From positions 1,767,193 through 1,831,192 of the forward strand of contig NC_011138.3 in NCBI RefSeq assembly GCF_000020585.3: DNA of 64,000 nucleotides, in the 5' to 3' direction. The first letter of the stretch is position 1. Each line of letters starts with the position of its first letter. Origin of the DNA: Alteromonas mediterranea DE (lineage in GTDB: Bacteria; Pseudomonadota; Gammaproteobacteria; Enterobacterales; Alteromonadaceae). The notes beneath the pieces are model-generated. The model saw nothing but the letters and a program-made list of their open reading frames with translations, was not told where the DNA came from and made no database searches. Of this stretch, positions 28,185 to 37,828 are shown piece after piece. The position numbers were made by a program, and so were the translations under genes.

Positions 28185-30572
28185 ATGAAATTCAGTGAAA
28201 AATGGTTAAGAGAGTGGGTTAACCCGTCGCTGTCGGCACATGAGCTGTCTGAACAGTTGAGCATGGCTGGCCTTGAAGTAGACGGTGTTGAGCCAGTAGC
28301 AGGCGATTTTAAAGGCGTGCTAGTAGGTGAAGTGGTTGAGTGCGGTCAGCACCCGAATGCCGATAAATTGCGCGTAACCAAAATTAACGTAGGTGGCGAT
28401 GAACTACTTGATATCGTTTGTGGTGCGCCTAACTGTCGTCAGGGCATCAAAGTAGCGGTAGCGGTTGTTGGCGCTGTATTGCCAGGCGATTTTAAAATTA
28501 AGAAAGCGAAGCTTCGCGGTGAGCCGTCATTTGGCATGCTTTGTAGTTTCTCTGAGCTAGGTATTAGTGACGACCACGACGGTATTATCGAGCTTCCAGC
28601 CGATGCGCCTATTGGCGAAGACATTCGCGATTATCTTGGTCTTGATGACAACGCCATTGAAGTAGACCTAACCCCAAACCGTGCAGACTGCCTGGGTATT
28701 CGCGGTATTGCCCGTGAAGTGGGCGTGCTTAATAACCTTGACGTGTGCGAGCCTGAAGTAGCAGCGGTAGACGCAACTATCGATGATAAATTGTCAATTA
28801 CGCTAAGCGCTGATGACGCATGCCCGCGTTACTTAGGTCGTGTAGTTAAGGGCGTTAACGTTAAAGCGGCATCGCCACTGTGGTTAGTTGAAAAGCTACG
28901 TCGCTGCGGTATTCGCAGCATCGACCCTATTGTTGATGTGACTAACTTTGTGTTGTTAGAGCTTGGCCAGCCGATGCACGCGTTTAATCTTGCCAGCATT
29001 GAAGGCAACATTAACGTACGTATGGCGAACGAAGGCGAAGCCCTTACGTTGCTAGACGAAACCGAAGCTAAGCTGCAAAGCAATACTTTGGTTATTGCTG
29101 ACGACAACAAAGCGCTAGCAATGGCAGGTATTTTCGGTGGCCTACACTCTGGTGTAACTACTGAAACGCAAGATATTTTGCTTGAAAGTGCGTTCTTTAG
29201 CCGTGATGCCATTATGGGCCGTGCCCGTCAGTATGGTTTGCATACCGATGCATCGCACCGCTACGAGCGTGGTGTAGACCCGCTACTTCAGCGTAAAGCC
29301 ATGGAGCGAGCAACAGCTCTGGTACTTGAAATTTGTGGTGGTGAAGCTGGCCCTGTGGTTGAAGCCGTAGCTGAAGACAAGCTACCTAAGCAGGCAACGG
29401 TTACGCTTCGTCGTGAACGTTTAGCTCGTGTACTAGGTATTAGCATTGATGATGCAAAAGTAACGGAAATGCTTAACCGCCTTGGTTTAGACGTTACTCA
29501 AACTGAAGCAGGTTGGGAAGCGGTTGCACCAAGCTATCGTTTCGATATTTCAATTGAAGAAGATTTGATTGAAGAAATTGCCCGTGTTTACGGCTATAAC
29601 AACATTCCAAACGTGGCGCCAAAAGCGACCTTGGCTATGTTGCCTTCGCAAGAAGCTAAGCTGCCGCTTAATACAATGAAGTCGTTGTTACTAAGTCGTG
29701 GTTATAACGAAGCGATTACGTATTCGTTTGTCGACCCTAAAATTCAAAACGCCTTGTTCCCAGATGTGAAGGGTATGGTGTTACCACATCCAATTTCATC
29801 TGATATGTCGGTAATGCGCGTAAGTTTATGGCCGGGTTTAGTTGGTGCTGCTGCTTATAATCAGAAGCGTCAGCAACAGCGAATTCGACTGTTCGAAACC
29901 GGATTACGCTTTATACCTCAACAAGATGCGCCTAATGGTGTATTGCAAGAACAAGTAATTGGTGGTGTAGTAGCAGGGCGTCGTAACGAAGAGCATTGGG
30001 ACTTGGGCGATAGCCCAGTTGATTTCTTCGATGCAAAGGCAGACGTTGAAGCGTTGCTTGCCCTTACCGGCAAGCAGGGTGAGTTTACTTTTGTAACAGG
30101 GCAGCACAGTGCGTTACACCCTGGTATGACTGCAAAAATTTTGCTTAATGATGAAGAAGTTGGCTATATTGGTGCTATACACCCGCAGTTTACTAAGTTG
30201 CTTGGTGTTAACGGCCGTGTATTTGTGTTCGAGTTGGCGGTAGATGCCATTACCGAGCGTAAATTACCGTCGGCAGTACCGGTATCGCGCTTCCCGTCGA
30301 ACCGCCGTGATATTGCTATTACGGTTAAAGATGAAGTGCGTGTAGGAAATGTCCTTTCTTACATAGAAAAAATTGGCGTAAATCAACTAGTTGCTCTAAA
30401 CTTGTTCGATGAGTACAAAGGCAAGGGAATTGAGCCTGGCTACAAGAGCCTTGCTTTGTCACTTCATTTACAAGATCCGGATAAAACCTTAGAAGAAGCT
30501 GAAATTCAGCAAGCCGTAGATACTGTGGTTAAAGGTCTGGAATCTGAGTTTGGGGCCGCGTTAAGAGAGTAA
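28185..30572 (+). CDS. pheT: Phenylalanyl-tRNA synthetase beta subunit
   Basis: 795 residues, full length for bacterial PheT. Domain order: a tRNA-binding EMAP-like OB fold (about 40-150, [25 protein letters not shown]), B3/B4 editing domain (about 210-380, with [15 protein letters not shown]), B5 domain (about 400-475), catalytic-like core, and a C-terminal FDX-ACB anticodon-binding domain (about 700-795, [15 protein letters not shown]). It is 14 nt downstream of pheS and 3 nt upstream of ihfA, the conserved enterobacterial order. Its edited product is Tyr mischarged on tRNA-Phe. Confidence 0.97.
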   Translation: MKFSEKWLREWVNPSLSAHELSEQLSMAGLEVDGVEPVAGDFKGVLVGEVVECGQHPNADKLRVTKINVGGDELLDIVCGAPNCRQGIKVAVAVVGAVLPGDFKIKKAKLRGEPSFGMLCSFSELGISDDHDGIIELPADAPIGEDIRDYLGLDDNAIEVDLTPNRADCLGIRGIAREVGVLNNLDVCEPEVAAVDATIDDKLSITLSADDACPRYLGRVVKGVNVKAASPLWLVEKLRRCGIRSIDPIVDVTNFVLLELGQPMHAFNLASIEGNINVRMANEGEALTLLDETEAKLQSNTLVIADDNKALAMAGIFGGLHSGVTTETQDILLESAFFSRDAIMGRARQYGLHTDASHRYERGVDPLLQRKAMERATALVLEICGGEAGPVVEAVAEDKLPKQATVTLRRERLARVLGISIDDAKVTEMLNRLGLDVTQTEAGWEAVAPSYRFDISIEEDLIEEIARVYGYNNIPNVAPKATLAMLPSQEAKLPLNTMKSLLLSRGYNEAITYSFVDPKIQNALFPDVKGMVLPHPISSDMSVMRVSLWPGLVGAAAYNQKRQQQRIRLFETGLRFIPQQDAPNGVLQEQVIGGVVAGRRNEEHWDLGDSPVDFFDAKADVEALLALTGKQGEFTFVTGQHSALHPGMTAKILLNDEEVGYIGAIHPQFTKLLGVNGRVFVFELAVDAITERKLPSAVPVSRFPSNRRDIAITVKDEVRVGNVLSYIEKIGVNQLVALNLFDEYKGKGIEPGYKSLALSLHLQDPDKTLEEAEIQQAVDTVVKGLESEFGAALRE

Positions 30573-30575
30573 ACT

Positions 30576-30875
30576 ATGGCATTGACCAAAGCCGAGATGG
30601 CTGAACACCTATTCGAGAAACTAGGCATTAACAAGCGTGATGCGAAGGATCTGGTAGAGCTTTTTTTCGAAGAGATTAAAGGCGCTCTGGAATCTGGTGA
30701 GCAAGTAAAACTGTCAGGTTTTGGCAACTTTGACCTGCGTGATAAAAACGAACGTCCTGGCCGTAATCCTAAAACCGGTGAAGACATTCCTATTAAAGCG
30801 CGTCGAGTGGTAACGTTCCGCCCGGGTCAAAAACTAAAAAGCCGAGTTGAAAACTCAGAGCCTGTCGACCAATAA
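30576..30875 (+). CDS. ihfA: Integration host factor alpha subunit
   Basis: 99 residues, the exact family length. [34 protein letters not shown] is the dimerisation half. [27 protein letters not shown] holds the beta-arm with the conserved Pro that bends DNA. It pairs with IhfB (not in this window) to introduce sharp bends used in recombination, replication and transcription. It is the last gene of the pheS-pheT-ihfA operon, as in E. coli, and is followed by a strong terminator. Confidence 0.97.
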   Translation: MALTKAEMAEHLFEKLGINKRDAKDLVELFFEEIKGALESGEQVKLSGFGNFDLRDKNERPGRNPKTGEDIPIKARRVVTFRPGQKLKSRVENSEPVDQ

Positions 30876-30897
30876 TCTTTAGGTCGTTACAATACTG

Positions 30898-30927
30898 AAA
30901 AAGAGCGAGAGGCTTCTCGCTCTTTTT
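30898..30927 (+). terminator. Rho-independent terminator after ihfA
   Basis: Stem AAAAGAGCGAGA / TCTCGCTCTTTTT with a short GGCT loop, 22 nt after the ihfA stop, ending in a U-run. Confidence 0.93.
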
Positions 30928-30991
30928 GTATTGCCTCTTTTTTACAGTGCACTCGCACTGATTTTTATATGCAATGTCTTTGGAGGAAAGT

Positions 30992-31537
30992 GTGAAAAAA
31001 GCACTTGTCGTTCTTGCTATTATTATTGCCGCTACCTTTTCATGGTTTGCTTATTTGTCGCTAGATGCTGATAAACGAGATCAAGATGCAGCGCAAGTTC
31101 CGCTTATAACAGTGATGGAAATCCTTCACGCAAGCGATTTGCAGCAAGGCGTAAAGCAAGCTGTTAAAAATGATGATGCCGAAGCTGTTGATTCATGGAT
31201 GGCGCAGGCCCGTGAAGTAGGGCAGGCTGCTAATTTAGCGTCAGAAGATATGGATTACCTTAATTCTGAAACCGCAAAAGACTACGTGGTATTTAATGCT
31301 AAGCGTCAGCTGTATAACGAAGCCTTTGAAGCGCGCTATTACGCCTTAGAAGATGTAGAGTCGCTAAAAGCCCAATACCCTGAAGCCAAAGACTTATTCC
31401 CACGCACCGATGCGCTGATTGAAAAGCGTGATGCGATCATTCAACAAATTGCCGTAGCCATTTCTGGCAGCGAACAGCCCGATGATGCGGCGCTTCAAGA
31501 AGCGCGCAAGCAGTGGCTAGCGAAATCGAGTAAATAA
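30992..31537 (+). CDS. Membrane-anchored protein of unknown function
   Basis: The frame opens at ATG 30974, but GTG 30992 is a better start: TTGGAGGAAA lies 5-10 nt before it, and the product then begins KKALVVLAIIIAATFSWFAYL, a clean N-terminal membrane anchor. About 181 residues; the rest is soluble, acidic and helical (AVKNDDAEAVDSWMAQAREVGQ). I do not recognise the family. It follows the ihfA terminator and is probably transcribed alone. The helical repeats and anchor suggest an inner-membrane protein with a periplasmic domain. Confidence 0.6.
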   Translation: MKKALVVLAIIIAATFSWFAYLSLDADKRDQDAAQVPLITVMEILHASDLQQGVKQAVKNDDAEAVDSWMAQAREVGQAANLASEDMDYLNSETAKDYVVFNAKRQLYNEAFEARYYALEDVESLKAQYPEAKDLFPRTDALIEKRDAIIQQIAVAISGSEQPDDAALQEARKQWLAKSSK

Positions 31538-31700
31538 GCAGCTTTTAGGGCTGCTTTTCTCTATAGACTAGTCTATCTCGTCTTTACACTGAATTCTTAA
31601 CTCTGCGCTGTAATGGCGGCAGTTGCATAACTAAATGCCTGAGATGTTAGTTTTTGGTTAAGTTGCTAATACGCTCAGTGTTGATATTAAATTAACTGAA

Positions 31701-32171
31701 CTAACCTACCGAGATATCCGCAAACTTAGCACCGGTAAGTGTTGCTAAGTCAGCCGGGGAAAGCGCCACTTCTAACCCTCGTTTTCCCGCGCTTACGTGC
31801 ATAATGGCAAGGCTTTCAGCGCTTTTGTGAATAACGCTGGCTAACCGTTTTTTTTGGCCCAAAGGGCTAACGCCACCCAGCACATAGCCAGTGGCTACCA
31901 TCACCGCGTTGGCCTGCGCCATTTCTACTTTTTTAACACCTAGTGCTTTTGCCATTTTCTTTTCGCTTAGCTTGGTGTTTACGGGTACCACGGCAACTGC
32001 AAGCTTATTATTGTCTGTACTAACCACTAATGTTTTGAATACGGTGTCTGCATTAAGGTTAAGCTTTTCAACGGCTTCTAGCCCGTACGATGCCGCATTG
32101 GCATCGTGTTCATATTTTAATACCTTGTGTGCTATTCGCTTTTTCGTAAGTAATGTAATGGCAGGTGTCAT
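31701..32171 (-). CDS. ybaK: Cys-tRNA(Pro)/Cys-tRNA(Cys) deacylase YbaK
   Basis: 156 residues, the usual length for the YbaK/EbsC family. It begins TPAITLLTKKRIAHKVLKYEHD and shows DTVFKTLVVS, which holds the catalytic Lys. The substrate-binding Gly block is GYVLGGVSPLGQKKRLASVI. Known members hydrolyse Cys-tRNA(Pro) formed by mischarging. Its start overlaps the stop of the penicillin-acylase homologue upstream by 4 nt, so the two are co-transcribed. Confidence 0.93.
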   Translation of the reverse strand: MTPAITLLTKKRIAHKVLKYEHDANAASYGLEAVEKLNLNADTVFKTLVVSTDNNKLAVAVVPVNTKLSEKKMAKALGVKKVEMAQANAVMVATGYVLGGVSPLGQKKRLASVIHKSAESLAIMHVSAGKRGLEVALSPADLATLTGAKFADISVG

Positions 32172-34519
32172 TCGGCTTCTTTCTTATAAAAGACTCGGCT
32201 GTGTATGGGCTTGCTGGGTAACAAGGGCGTTGCTGCATGCACTGCGTAGTCGTTAAACCCTGCTGTAAAGAAATCTGACAGTGGGTGGCCCGATTGGCCG
32301 CCAGGTAAGGTGAGGATTGCGTCTTCAAGGTGGCCAGGGCTTACAAAAAATCGTTCAGACGCACCAAATTTAGGCGCTTGCACGGCGGGCATATACGTAT
32401 CGCCAAAGCCTTCCACTTGCTGCATGTTTAACATGCTTCCTACTAATGGGATTTGACTCGCGAAGGGGTGTTCTACTGAGAGGGCATTAACCTTGCCCCA
32501 TGCTAACGTTTCCATATCGGCTTCAACTGGCGAATACTTATCTAGCAGTTTGTGTTTGGCGCGGCGGTAGGCATCCACAAGCAGTTCGTCGAAGCTTTCA
32601 GTGTCGGCAGGTAGCCAAGAGCTTGGCTGACTGTGAATTAATTGCCAGGTGGCGGGCTCTATGCCCCTTAATAGCGTTCGGCTGTTAACTCCTTGTTTGT
32701 CTAACGTTGAAAGTAAGCCGCCAAAGAGCGTTTGCACCACTTCCTGCCTAAAGTATTTTACCAGCGTATAACCTACGGAGTCTTCGCAGGCACATTCTTT
32801 CCATGCGTTTAAATAGGCAAGGTCTGGCTTAAACTCAATGCTTTGCATATTTAACAGGCCATACAGTAAATGCTGCCAAGGAATAAGAAACTGCGCATGA
32901 TTATCTAGCTGAATAGCGTAAAAGTCGGTTTCATTGAAGGTGTCTTTCTCAAACAGCCTATCTCTTATTTGCTGTCCGCGCGCACCTAGCGCGTAGCCAC
33001 CGTTACCCCACACTTTCGTGTCTTCTGCCGATATCACGCGAGCGTTCGCGGTCCAGATCCTACCCATACTTGGGTTAATAACTTCAGGTAAATTAGTTGC
33101 GCGTTGAGCCGAAGTGTTTGCCGTATCACTTTCTTTAATTGCCGTAAAAGTAGCGCGTTCTCTTGCCATTACTGCGCCCCCTGGTAACCAAGCCGCGCTG
33201 CCGTCTTTATCAACAATGACCAAGTTTTGGGTGGGAATGGCTATGCGTTTACCGGTTTTAACCGCGGCATCTACGGTGTTTGCTGTACCAAAGTCCACAA
33301 TGCCTAAGTTAGCGGCGAAAGGGTGGTGGGCCACCCAATTTAGGGCGTAGCGTTTGCCGTTCAATTCCCTCACTGGGCCAAACTGGCTCACATTGAAGGT
33401 AAATTCATGTTCACCATCGGGCAAAGGAATACGTTCAGTAACAGTTGTTGTTGCTGTGTCGTCATCCAGCGCAATCCAGTCTACGTTATCTAAATTTGCG
33501 TTTGTAAAGCCCCATGCTATATGCCCGTTGGTGCCTACAACAATGCCGGGTAACCCGGGTAGCGATACGCCCGTTACTTGTACATTTCTACCCGCGTCTT
33601 GGTAGTTAAGCTGTGCTCGGTACCAAATTATTGGCACACGAAGGCTTAGGTGCATATCGTTGGCTAAAAGGCCTGCACCTGTTGACGTGTGTGCACCTGT
33701 TACTGCCCAATTATTACTGCCAATATCCGGTAGTTCTGCGGCATTGTAATGGGCGCGCGCTATAGCTGTGTCTTCTTTTGGACTACCTACATCTGGTTGA
33801 GGCGCTGTAGTACGAAGAGAGGCTGGATAGGCCGGTATGGGCGCGTCGAGTAAAGGAATTTCGCTGGCATCAAGGGCCGCCTGATAGTTACTTGGCTGAG
33901 TAATAAAACCGTATACGTCCTGCCCGAAGGTTGAAAGCAATGCTTCTCTGGCTAAGTCAAGCTCTACCTGGCTACCTTGTAAGTCCATATACATACTGTA
34001 AATAACAAGGATGCTGTCGGTAGGGCGCCACTGCACCACGTCCACAGCCGCGGCTAAGTATTCAAACGGCGGCAGGGTGTATTCAGATAGCGCATCGTTC
34101 ACGCCGTGAGCGTAGCGTACTAATAGCTCTTGTTGCCTAGCGGGCAAGTTATCAAATACGGCTTTTGCGCGCTGCTCGAACTGGTGGAACCGCGCTTTTT
34201 TGTCAATATCAAGGGCAATGTCACCCACCCATTGGGATAAATTGCCTGAAGCTGTGCGCCGCTGAAGATCCATTTGAAAGAAACGGTCTTGGCCGTGAGC
34301 AAAGCCAAGCGCGTAGGCGGCGTCGAAAATGTCGTTGGCTTTTACTATCGCGTGGCCTAAATCGTCGCGACTGAGCTCAGTAGGCGCGTCTACGTGATAA
34401 GTGGCACTGTTTCCATCAAGAGCGGGCAGGCTTAGGCGCAGCGAAATATAAAGTGCGATAGCAGCAACTGAAAGCAGCGTTAAAACACCAAAAACCAACC
34501 ACTTGATCCAATTTATCAC
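32168..34519 (-). CDS. Penicillin acylase family Ntn-hydrolase
   Basis: 783 residues. An N-terminal membrane/signal helix spans residues 5-27 (IKWLVFGVLTLLSVAAIALYISL). The alpha-chain region follows, with YALGFAHGQDRFFQMDLQRR. The autocatalytic junction is GSNNWAV at about residues 267-273, whose Ser268 would become the N-terminal nucleophile. Later beta-chain motifs include LLANDMHLSLRVPIIWY. Family members cleave amides such as acyl-homoserine lactones or penicillins in the periplasm. It is divergent from nagZ. The substrate is unknown; quorum-signal acylase activity is only one possibility. Confidence 0.88.
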   Translation of the reverse strand: MINWIKWLVFGVLTLLSVAAIALYISLRLSLPALDGNSATYHVDAPTELSRDDLGHAIVKANDIFDAAYALGFAHGQDRFFQMDLQRRTASGNLSQWVGDIALDIDKKARFHQFEQRAKAVFDNLPARQQELLVRYAHGVNDALSEYTLPPFEYLAAAVDVVQWRPTDSILVIYSMYMDLQGSQVELDLAREALLSTFGQDVYGFITQPSNYQAALDASEIPLLDAPIPAYPASLRTTAPQPDVGSPKEDTAIARAHYNAAELPDIGSNNWAVTGAHTSTGAGLLANDMHLSLRVPIIWYRAQLNYQDAGRNVQVTGVSLPGLPGIVVGTNGHIAWGFTNANLDNVDWIALDDDTATTTVTERIPLPDGEHEFTFNVSQFGPVRELNGKRYALNWVAHHPFAANLGIVDFGTANTVDAAVKTGKRIAIPTQNLVIVDKDGSAAWLPGGAVMARERATFTAIKESDTANTSAQRATNLPEVINPSMGRIWTANARVISAEDTKVWGNGGYALGARGQQIRDRLFEKDTFNETDFYAIQLDNHAQFLIPWQHLLYGLLNMQSIEFKPDLAYLNAWKECACEDSVGYTLVKYFRQEVVQTLFGGLLSTLDKQGVNSRTLLRGIEPATWQLIHSQPSSWLPADTESFDELLVDAYRRAKHKLLDKYSPVEADMETLAWGKVNALSVEHPFASQIPLVGSMLNMQQVEGFGDTYMPAVQAPKFGASERFFVSPGHLEDAILTLPGGQSGHPLSDFFTAGFNDYAVHAATPLLPSKPIHSRVFYKKEAE

Positions 34520-34605
34520 GTGTAAAACTCCCTATTTTTCTCTATCCTAACCACAGAACTTGCAAATTTGAAGTGATGTTTTATGACAAATATTAAGGTG
34601 GTGCT

Positions 34606-35628
34606 GTGGGGCCGTTAATGTTGGACTGTCAAGCCGAAGAACTCTTGCCTGAAGAAAAGGAAAAGTTAGCACACCCAGTGGTTGGGGGCGTAATTTTATT
34701 TACCCGAAATTATCACGATAAGCGCCAGCTATCTGCCTTGGTTCAAGATATCCGGCGTTTTGCTAAAAATAACGTGCTAATTGCTGTGGATCACGAAGGT
34801 GGTCGCGTTCAGCGTTTTCGCGACGGGTTTACCGCTATACCGGCAATGGGCGATATTTTACGGCAGTCTGAACATCAGGATGAAAGCGCGGCATATGCAA
34901 AAGCGTGTGGTTTAGCGTTAGCTTACGAACTAAAAACGCTAGATATCGATTTTAGCTTCGCACCGGTTCTCGATATTAATGGTGTGTCGCAAGTTATTGG
35001 CGATAGGGCGTTTAGTAATAATGCTGATGAGGTTATTCGCCTTGCTACACAGCTTATTCAAGGGCTAAAAACCGTGAACATGCCTGCTATCGGGAAGCAC
35101 TTTCCCGGGCACGGCAGCGTAGCCCCAGATTCTCATATTGCTTTACCTGTGGATGAGCGCGGTTTTGACGAGATACGCCGTACGGATATGGTGGTGTTTG
35201 AACGCGTTATTGAACGTGCGCTGCTAGATGGCGTTATGCCCGCCCACGTTATTTATAATCAAGTTTGTGACAAGCCGGCTGGTTTTTCGTCAACGTGGCT
35301 AAAAACCATTTTGAAAAACGATATAGGTTTTAACGGTGCCGTGTTTTCTGATGATTTGTCGATGCACGGTGCAAGCGTTGCCGGAAGTTATGTTGAGCGC
35401 GCTGAAGCAGCGCTTGACGCTGGGTGCGATATGGTACTGGCGTGCAACAACCCGAAAGGCGCGGAGAGTATTCTAGATGGTTTAGAGGCACGCTTTTCAA
35501 ACCCGAATAACAGTGACGTAGCAAGGCAAGAGCGTGTGATGGCACTGTATGGGCGAGTGATGCCCGCCGGGCTTTACGATAAGTATGAAAGCGCCGCGGC
35601 CCTTATTGCGCGGTTAAGTGAACGATAG
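34606..35628 (+). CDS. nagZ: Beta-N-acetylhexosaminidase NagZ
   Basis: 340 residues of GH3 TIM-barrel fold. It starts at GTG 34606 (MGPLMLDCQAEEL, the family's usual beginning). FTRNYHDKRQL, AVDHEGGRVQRFRDGFT and KHFPGHGSVAPDSHIALP carry the NagZ signature, including the His of the mobile loop. FSDDLSMHGA holds the nucleophile Asp. It removes N-acetylglucosamine from 1,6-anhydro-muropeptides in cytoplasmic peptidoglycan recycling. The gene is convergent with the cobalamin adenosyltransferase. Confidence 0.96.
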   Translation: MGPLMLDCQAEELLPEEKEKLAHPVVGGVILFTRNYHDKRQLSALVQDIRRFAKNNVLIAVDHEGGRVQRFRDGFTAIPAMGDILRQSEHQDESAAYAKACGLALAYELKTLDIDFSFAPVLDINGVSQVIGDRAFSNNADEVIRLATQLIQGLKTVNMPAIGKHFPGHGSVAPDSHIALPVDERGFDEIRRTDMVVFERVIERALLDGVMPAHVIYNQVCDKPAGFSSTWLKTILKNDIGFNGAVFSDDLSMHGASVAGSYVERAEAALDAGCDMVLACNNPKGAESILDGLEARFSNPNNSDVARQERVMALYGRVMPAGLYDKYESAAALIARLSER

Positions 35629-35646
35629 TACCGGTTACACCGGTAC
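35628..35646. terminator. Short palindromic hairpin between convergent genes
   Basis: GTACCGGT (35628-35635) and ACCGGTAC (35639-35646) form an 8-bp stem with a 3-nt loop exactly between the nagZ stop and the last codons of the adenosyltransferase. No good U-tract, so termination is uncertain. Confidence 0.45.
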
Positions 35647-36150
35647 TTCATCTACGCCGGCTTCTATGTTTAAAAAGCGCGCAAAGGTGAACAGAAAGTC
35701 GCTTAGCCGGTTTAAGTAGGCGTGAACCACTTCCGGTACATCGTAGTGTTTTGAAAGGCTAATGACCGAACGCTCGGCGCGACGACAGACCGCACGACAA
35801 ACGTGAGCCTGTGCTGCGGCTTTGCTTCCGCCTGGCAAGACAAATGACGTATTGGGCGGCATTTGGCTGGTAAGGGAATCGATAGCGCTTTCAAGCTTTT
35901 CAACGTCGTTTGGGGTTAATGTAGAACTTGCTGAAATGGCAAAGCCCGCTTGAAACAGACTGCGCTGAATGTCGTGTAGCAGAGAATTATGCGTTGCTGG
36001 TACATGGGCAGCTAACAAGCCAATATGACTATTGAGTTCATCCATATCGCCATAACTTTGCACAACTAAGTCGTCTTTATCAACGCGAACGGCTTTGTCA
36101 GCATAAATTTGCGTACTGCCTTTATCGCCAGTACGAGTATAAATTTTCAT
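35635..36150 (-). CDS. Cob(I)alamin adenosyltransferase, PduO/MMAB type
   Basis: 171 residues. The N-terminal ATP-binding motif is KIYTRTGDKGSTQIYAD, followed by YGDMDELNSHIGLL, the conserved helix of PduO-type adenosyltransferases. FVLPGGSKAAAQAHVCRAVCRRAER contains the Arg-rich active-site helix. It transfers the 5'-deoxyadenosyl group of ATP to cob(I)alamin, making coenzyme B12 for enzymes such as methylmalonyl-CoA mutase. It is single, convergent with nagZ, and no cobalamin-dependent enzyme is adjacent. Confidence 0.93.
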   Translation of the reverse strand: MKIYTRTGDKGSTQIYADKAVRVDKDDLVVQSYGDMDELNSHIGLLAAHVPATHNSLLHDIQRSLFQAGFAISASSTLTPNDVEKLESAIDSLTSQMPPNTSFVLPGGSKAAAQAHVCRAVCRRAERSVISLSKHYDVPEVVHAYLNRLSDFLFTFARFLNIEAGVDEVPV

Positions 36151-36297
36151 AAAATCTTACCTAAAGCTAATTTTTTGAAAGCTGCTTCTTAAAAGCGAGG
36201 TTAAAACGAGTAGCCTTCACCGGTCTTAAAAGAAACCCAACAATGTGGTGTCTTCAGCCTGCCAATCTTAACCGGGCCCTTTCTAACTAGGCACGGG

Positions 36298-37827
36298 TTA
36301 CTCGTCGTCGCCGGTGGAAGGGCGCTGGTATCGGCGCACCTGAACGACAAAACCAAATAAAGGGTGGTCGAAATAATGTAGCTGGGTACTAATAATTCGG
36401 CGTTGCTCTACAAGTGGCACCGACACTAACCGGTATTCAGGGGGCGCGGTATTTTCCACTGTGCTGTCATCTTCGCTGCTAAAGTAGCTTAATGGCACGG
36501 GCTGTCGGTAAAACATTTCACTATCAACGTGAAGGTAGGGGACGCGGTTAATATATTTAAGGAATACTTTAATGGTACCGTCAATTTCCCAAATAGGCGT
36601 TCTTAAGGCCCCATCGCCTGCGCCTTGCTCAACAATTAACGGCCCATCTAGCGCTTTAAAGGCGTTAAACGCAATGGGTTTAGGTTTTTCCAATCGGCGC
36701 TCTAGCGCGGCAAAGAGGTCTTGTACTGCCACTAATTCCGACGCTACGTTACTGCTTTTGCTGCCGTCTGACATACCTTGCACGCCTTGTGCGTTAGGCA
36801 CATTGGCAGATATTTGAGCGTTATTGGCAGCAGTATTAGTGGTATTAAAAGTGGTGCCGGTTTCTGTGGTTAGCGACGCGGTGGCATCGTAACCAAATTG
36901 TGGGTTCTCATTTAACCCATTGTCTGTCGCGCTAGTTTGTATATCTTTGCGCATCTCGCCGGAAAGGTTGTACTGCTGCGCATAATTTTGACCACCGAAA
37001 AGCCTCACTTTGAAGGCATTGTTTTTCCCAAACATTACGGGCTGACGCCATGTAGCGTGGAATAAACGCTCTAGGTCGCGATTCGAGCGAATTTGGCGAG
37101 AAATCGATGACAAGGCCTGTTCGTTACTGGTAAGTAAATGCGCTTTTGACGCTAACGGCCAGTCATGTCCTTCTACAATAATCGGCAAATCAGCAGGCGC
37201 TGGCATTCTGTTATCCGGGTAATGGGCTTTCCATACGATAGCGGGTTGTAGCGCTTCGCTACTGGCCTCACTGTCGCTGACGTCGTCATTTACCACAGCA
37301 GTTGCGCTGGCAAGGGTGGTGAACTCTGCGCTAAGCCACGGCTTTTCTTCTTCGCAGTATTTGAATTCTGGAACCTGTATGGGAGTGCTGTGCTTAATGC
37401 CGAAAAACGACGCCCAATAGCCCGCGATGGTTTCAGCATTCGGAGCAGGCGTTAAATTTTCTTCGGTATCAAACGTACTGCTGTAGAAAGCGCGTGCAGC
37501 CGGAAGATCGATTTGTGGCAGATTAAACAACGCCTCGTTCGGCCACTTTACCGTGGTATCTGCCCCACAAACCGCTAAGCCCTGTTTTAAGTAGCTAATA
37601 TCAGGTGAAATAATATCACTGATGATGTCTGCCTGAGCGCGCGGGGCCGATAAGTTGTCAGCCAGCGAGAACTGTTCTTCTAGCTCTGTTAGTGCCACGT
37701 TGCGCTTAAATGCAATGACTTCAACATCAAACCACCAATTATCATTGGCAAGTGCAGGGGTTGAAACAGTGTTTAAGAAAATTGCGCCTATCGAGGCAAC
37801 TAACGGGCACCAGCGAGATAACTTCAT
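36298..37827 (-). CDS. csiV: CsiV-family periplasmic protein
   Basis: The frame is open from 37878, but ATG 37827 lies 1 nt after the mfd stop and gives a clean signal peptide (MKLSRWCPLVASIGAIFLNTVSTPALA), so I start there (509 residues). NDNWWFDVEVIAFKRN after the signal and FDHPLFGFVVQVRRYQ near the C-terminus are the two conserved blocks of the CsiV family. In Vibrio cholerae CsiV activates peptidoglycan synthesis by PBP1A, and the gene also lies next to mfd. The middle 150 residues (about 310-390) are Asn/Thr/Ala-rich and look like a linker. Confidence 0.82.
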   Translation of the reverse strand: MKLSRWCPLVASIGAIFLNTVSTPALANDNWWFDVEVIAFKRNVALTELEEQFSLADNLSAPRAQADIISDIISPDISYLKQGLAVCGADTTVKWPNEALFNLPQIDLPAARAFYSSTFDTEENLTPAPNAETIAGYWASFFGIKHSTPIQVPEFKYCEEEKPWLSAEFTTLASATAVVNDDVSDSEASSEALQPAIVWKAHYPDNRMPAPADLPIIVEGHDWPLASKAHLLTSNEQALSSISRQIRSNRDLERLFHATWRQPVMFGKNNAFKVRLFGGQNYAQQYNLSGEMRKDIQTSATDNGLNENPQFGYDATASLTTETGTTFNTTNTAANNAQISANVPNAQGVQGMSDGSKSSNVASELVAVQDLFAALERRLEKPKPIAFNAFKALDGPLIVEQGAGDGALRTPIWEIDGTIKVFLKYINRVPYLHVDSEMFYRQPVPLSYFSSEDDSTVENTAPPEYRLVSVPLVEQRRIISTQLHYFDHPLFGFVVQVRRYQRPSTGDDE

Positions 37828-37828
37828 G

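Noticed and set aside
32560..32575. A second GGCGGTAG ops-like match
   Set aside because: It is inside the coding sequence of the penicillin-acylase homologue, on the opposite strand and away from any leader; chance match.
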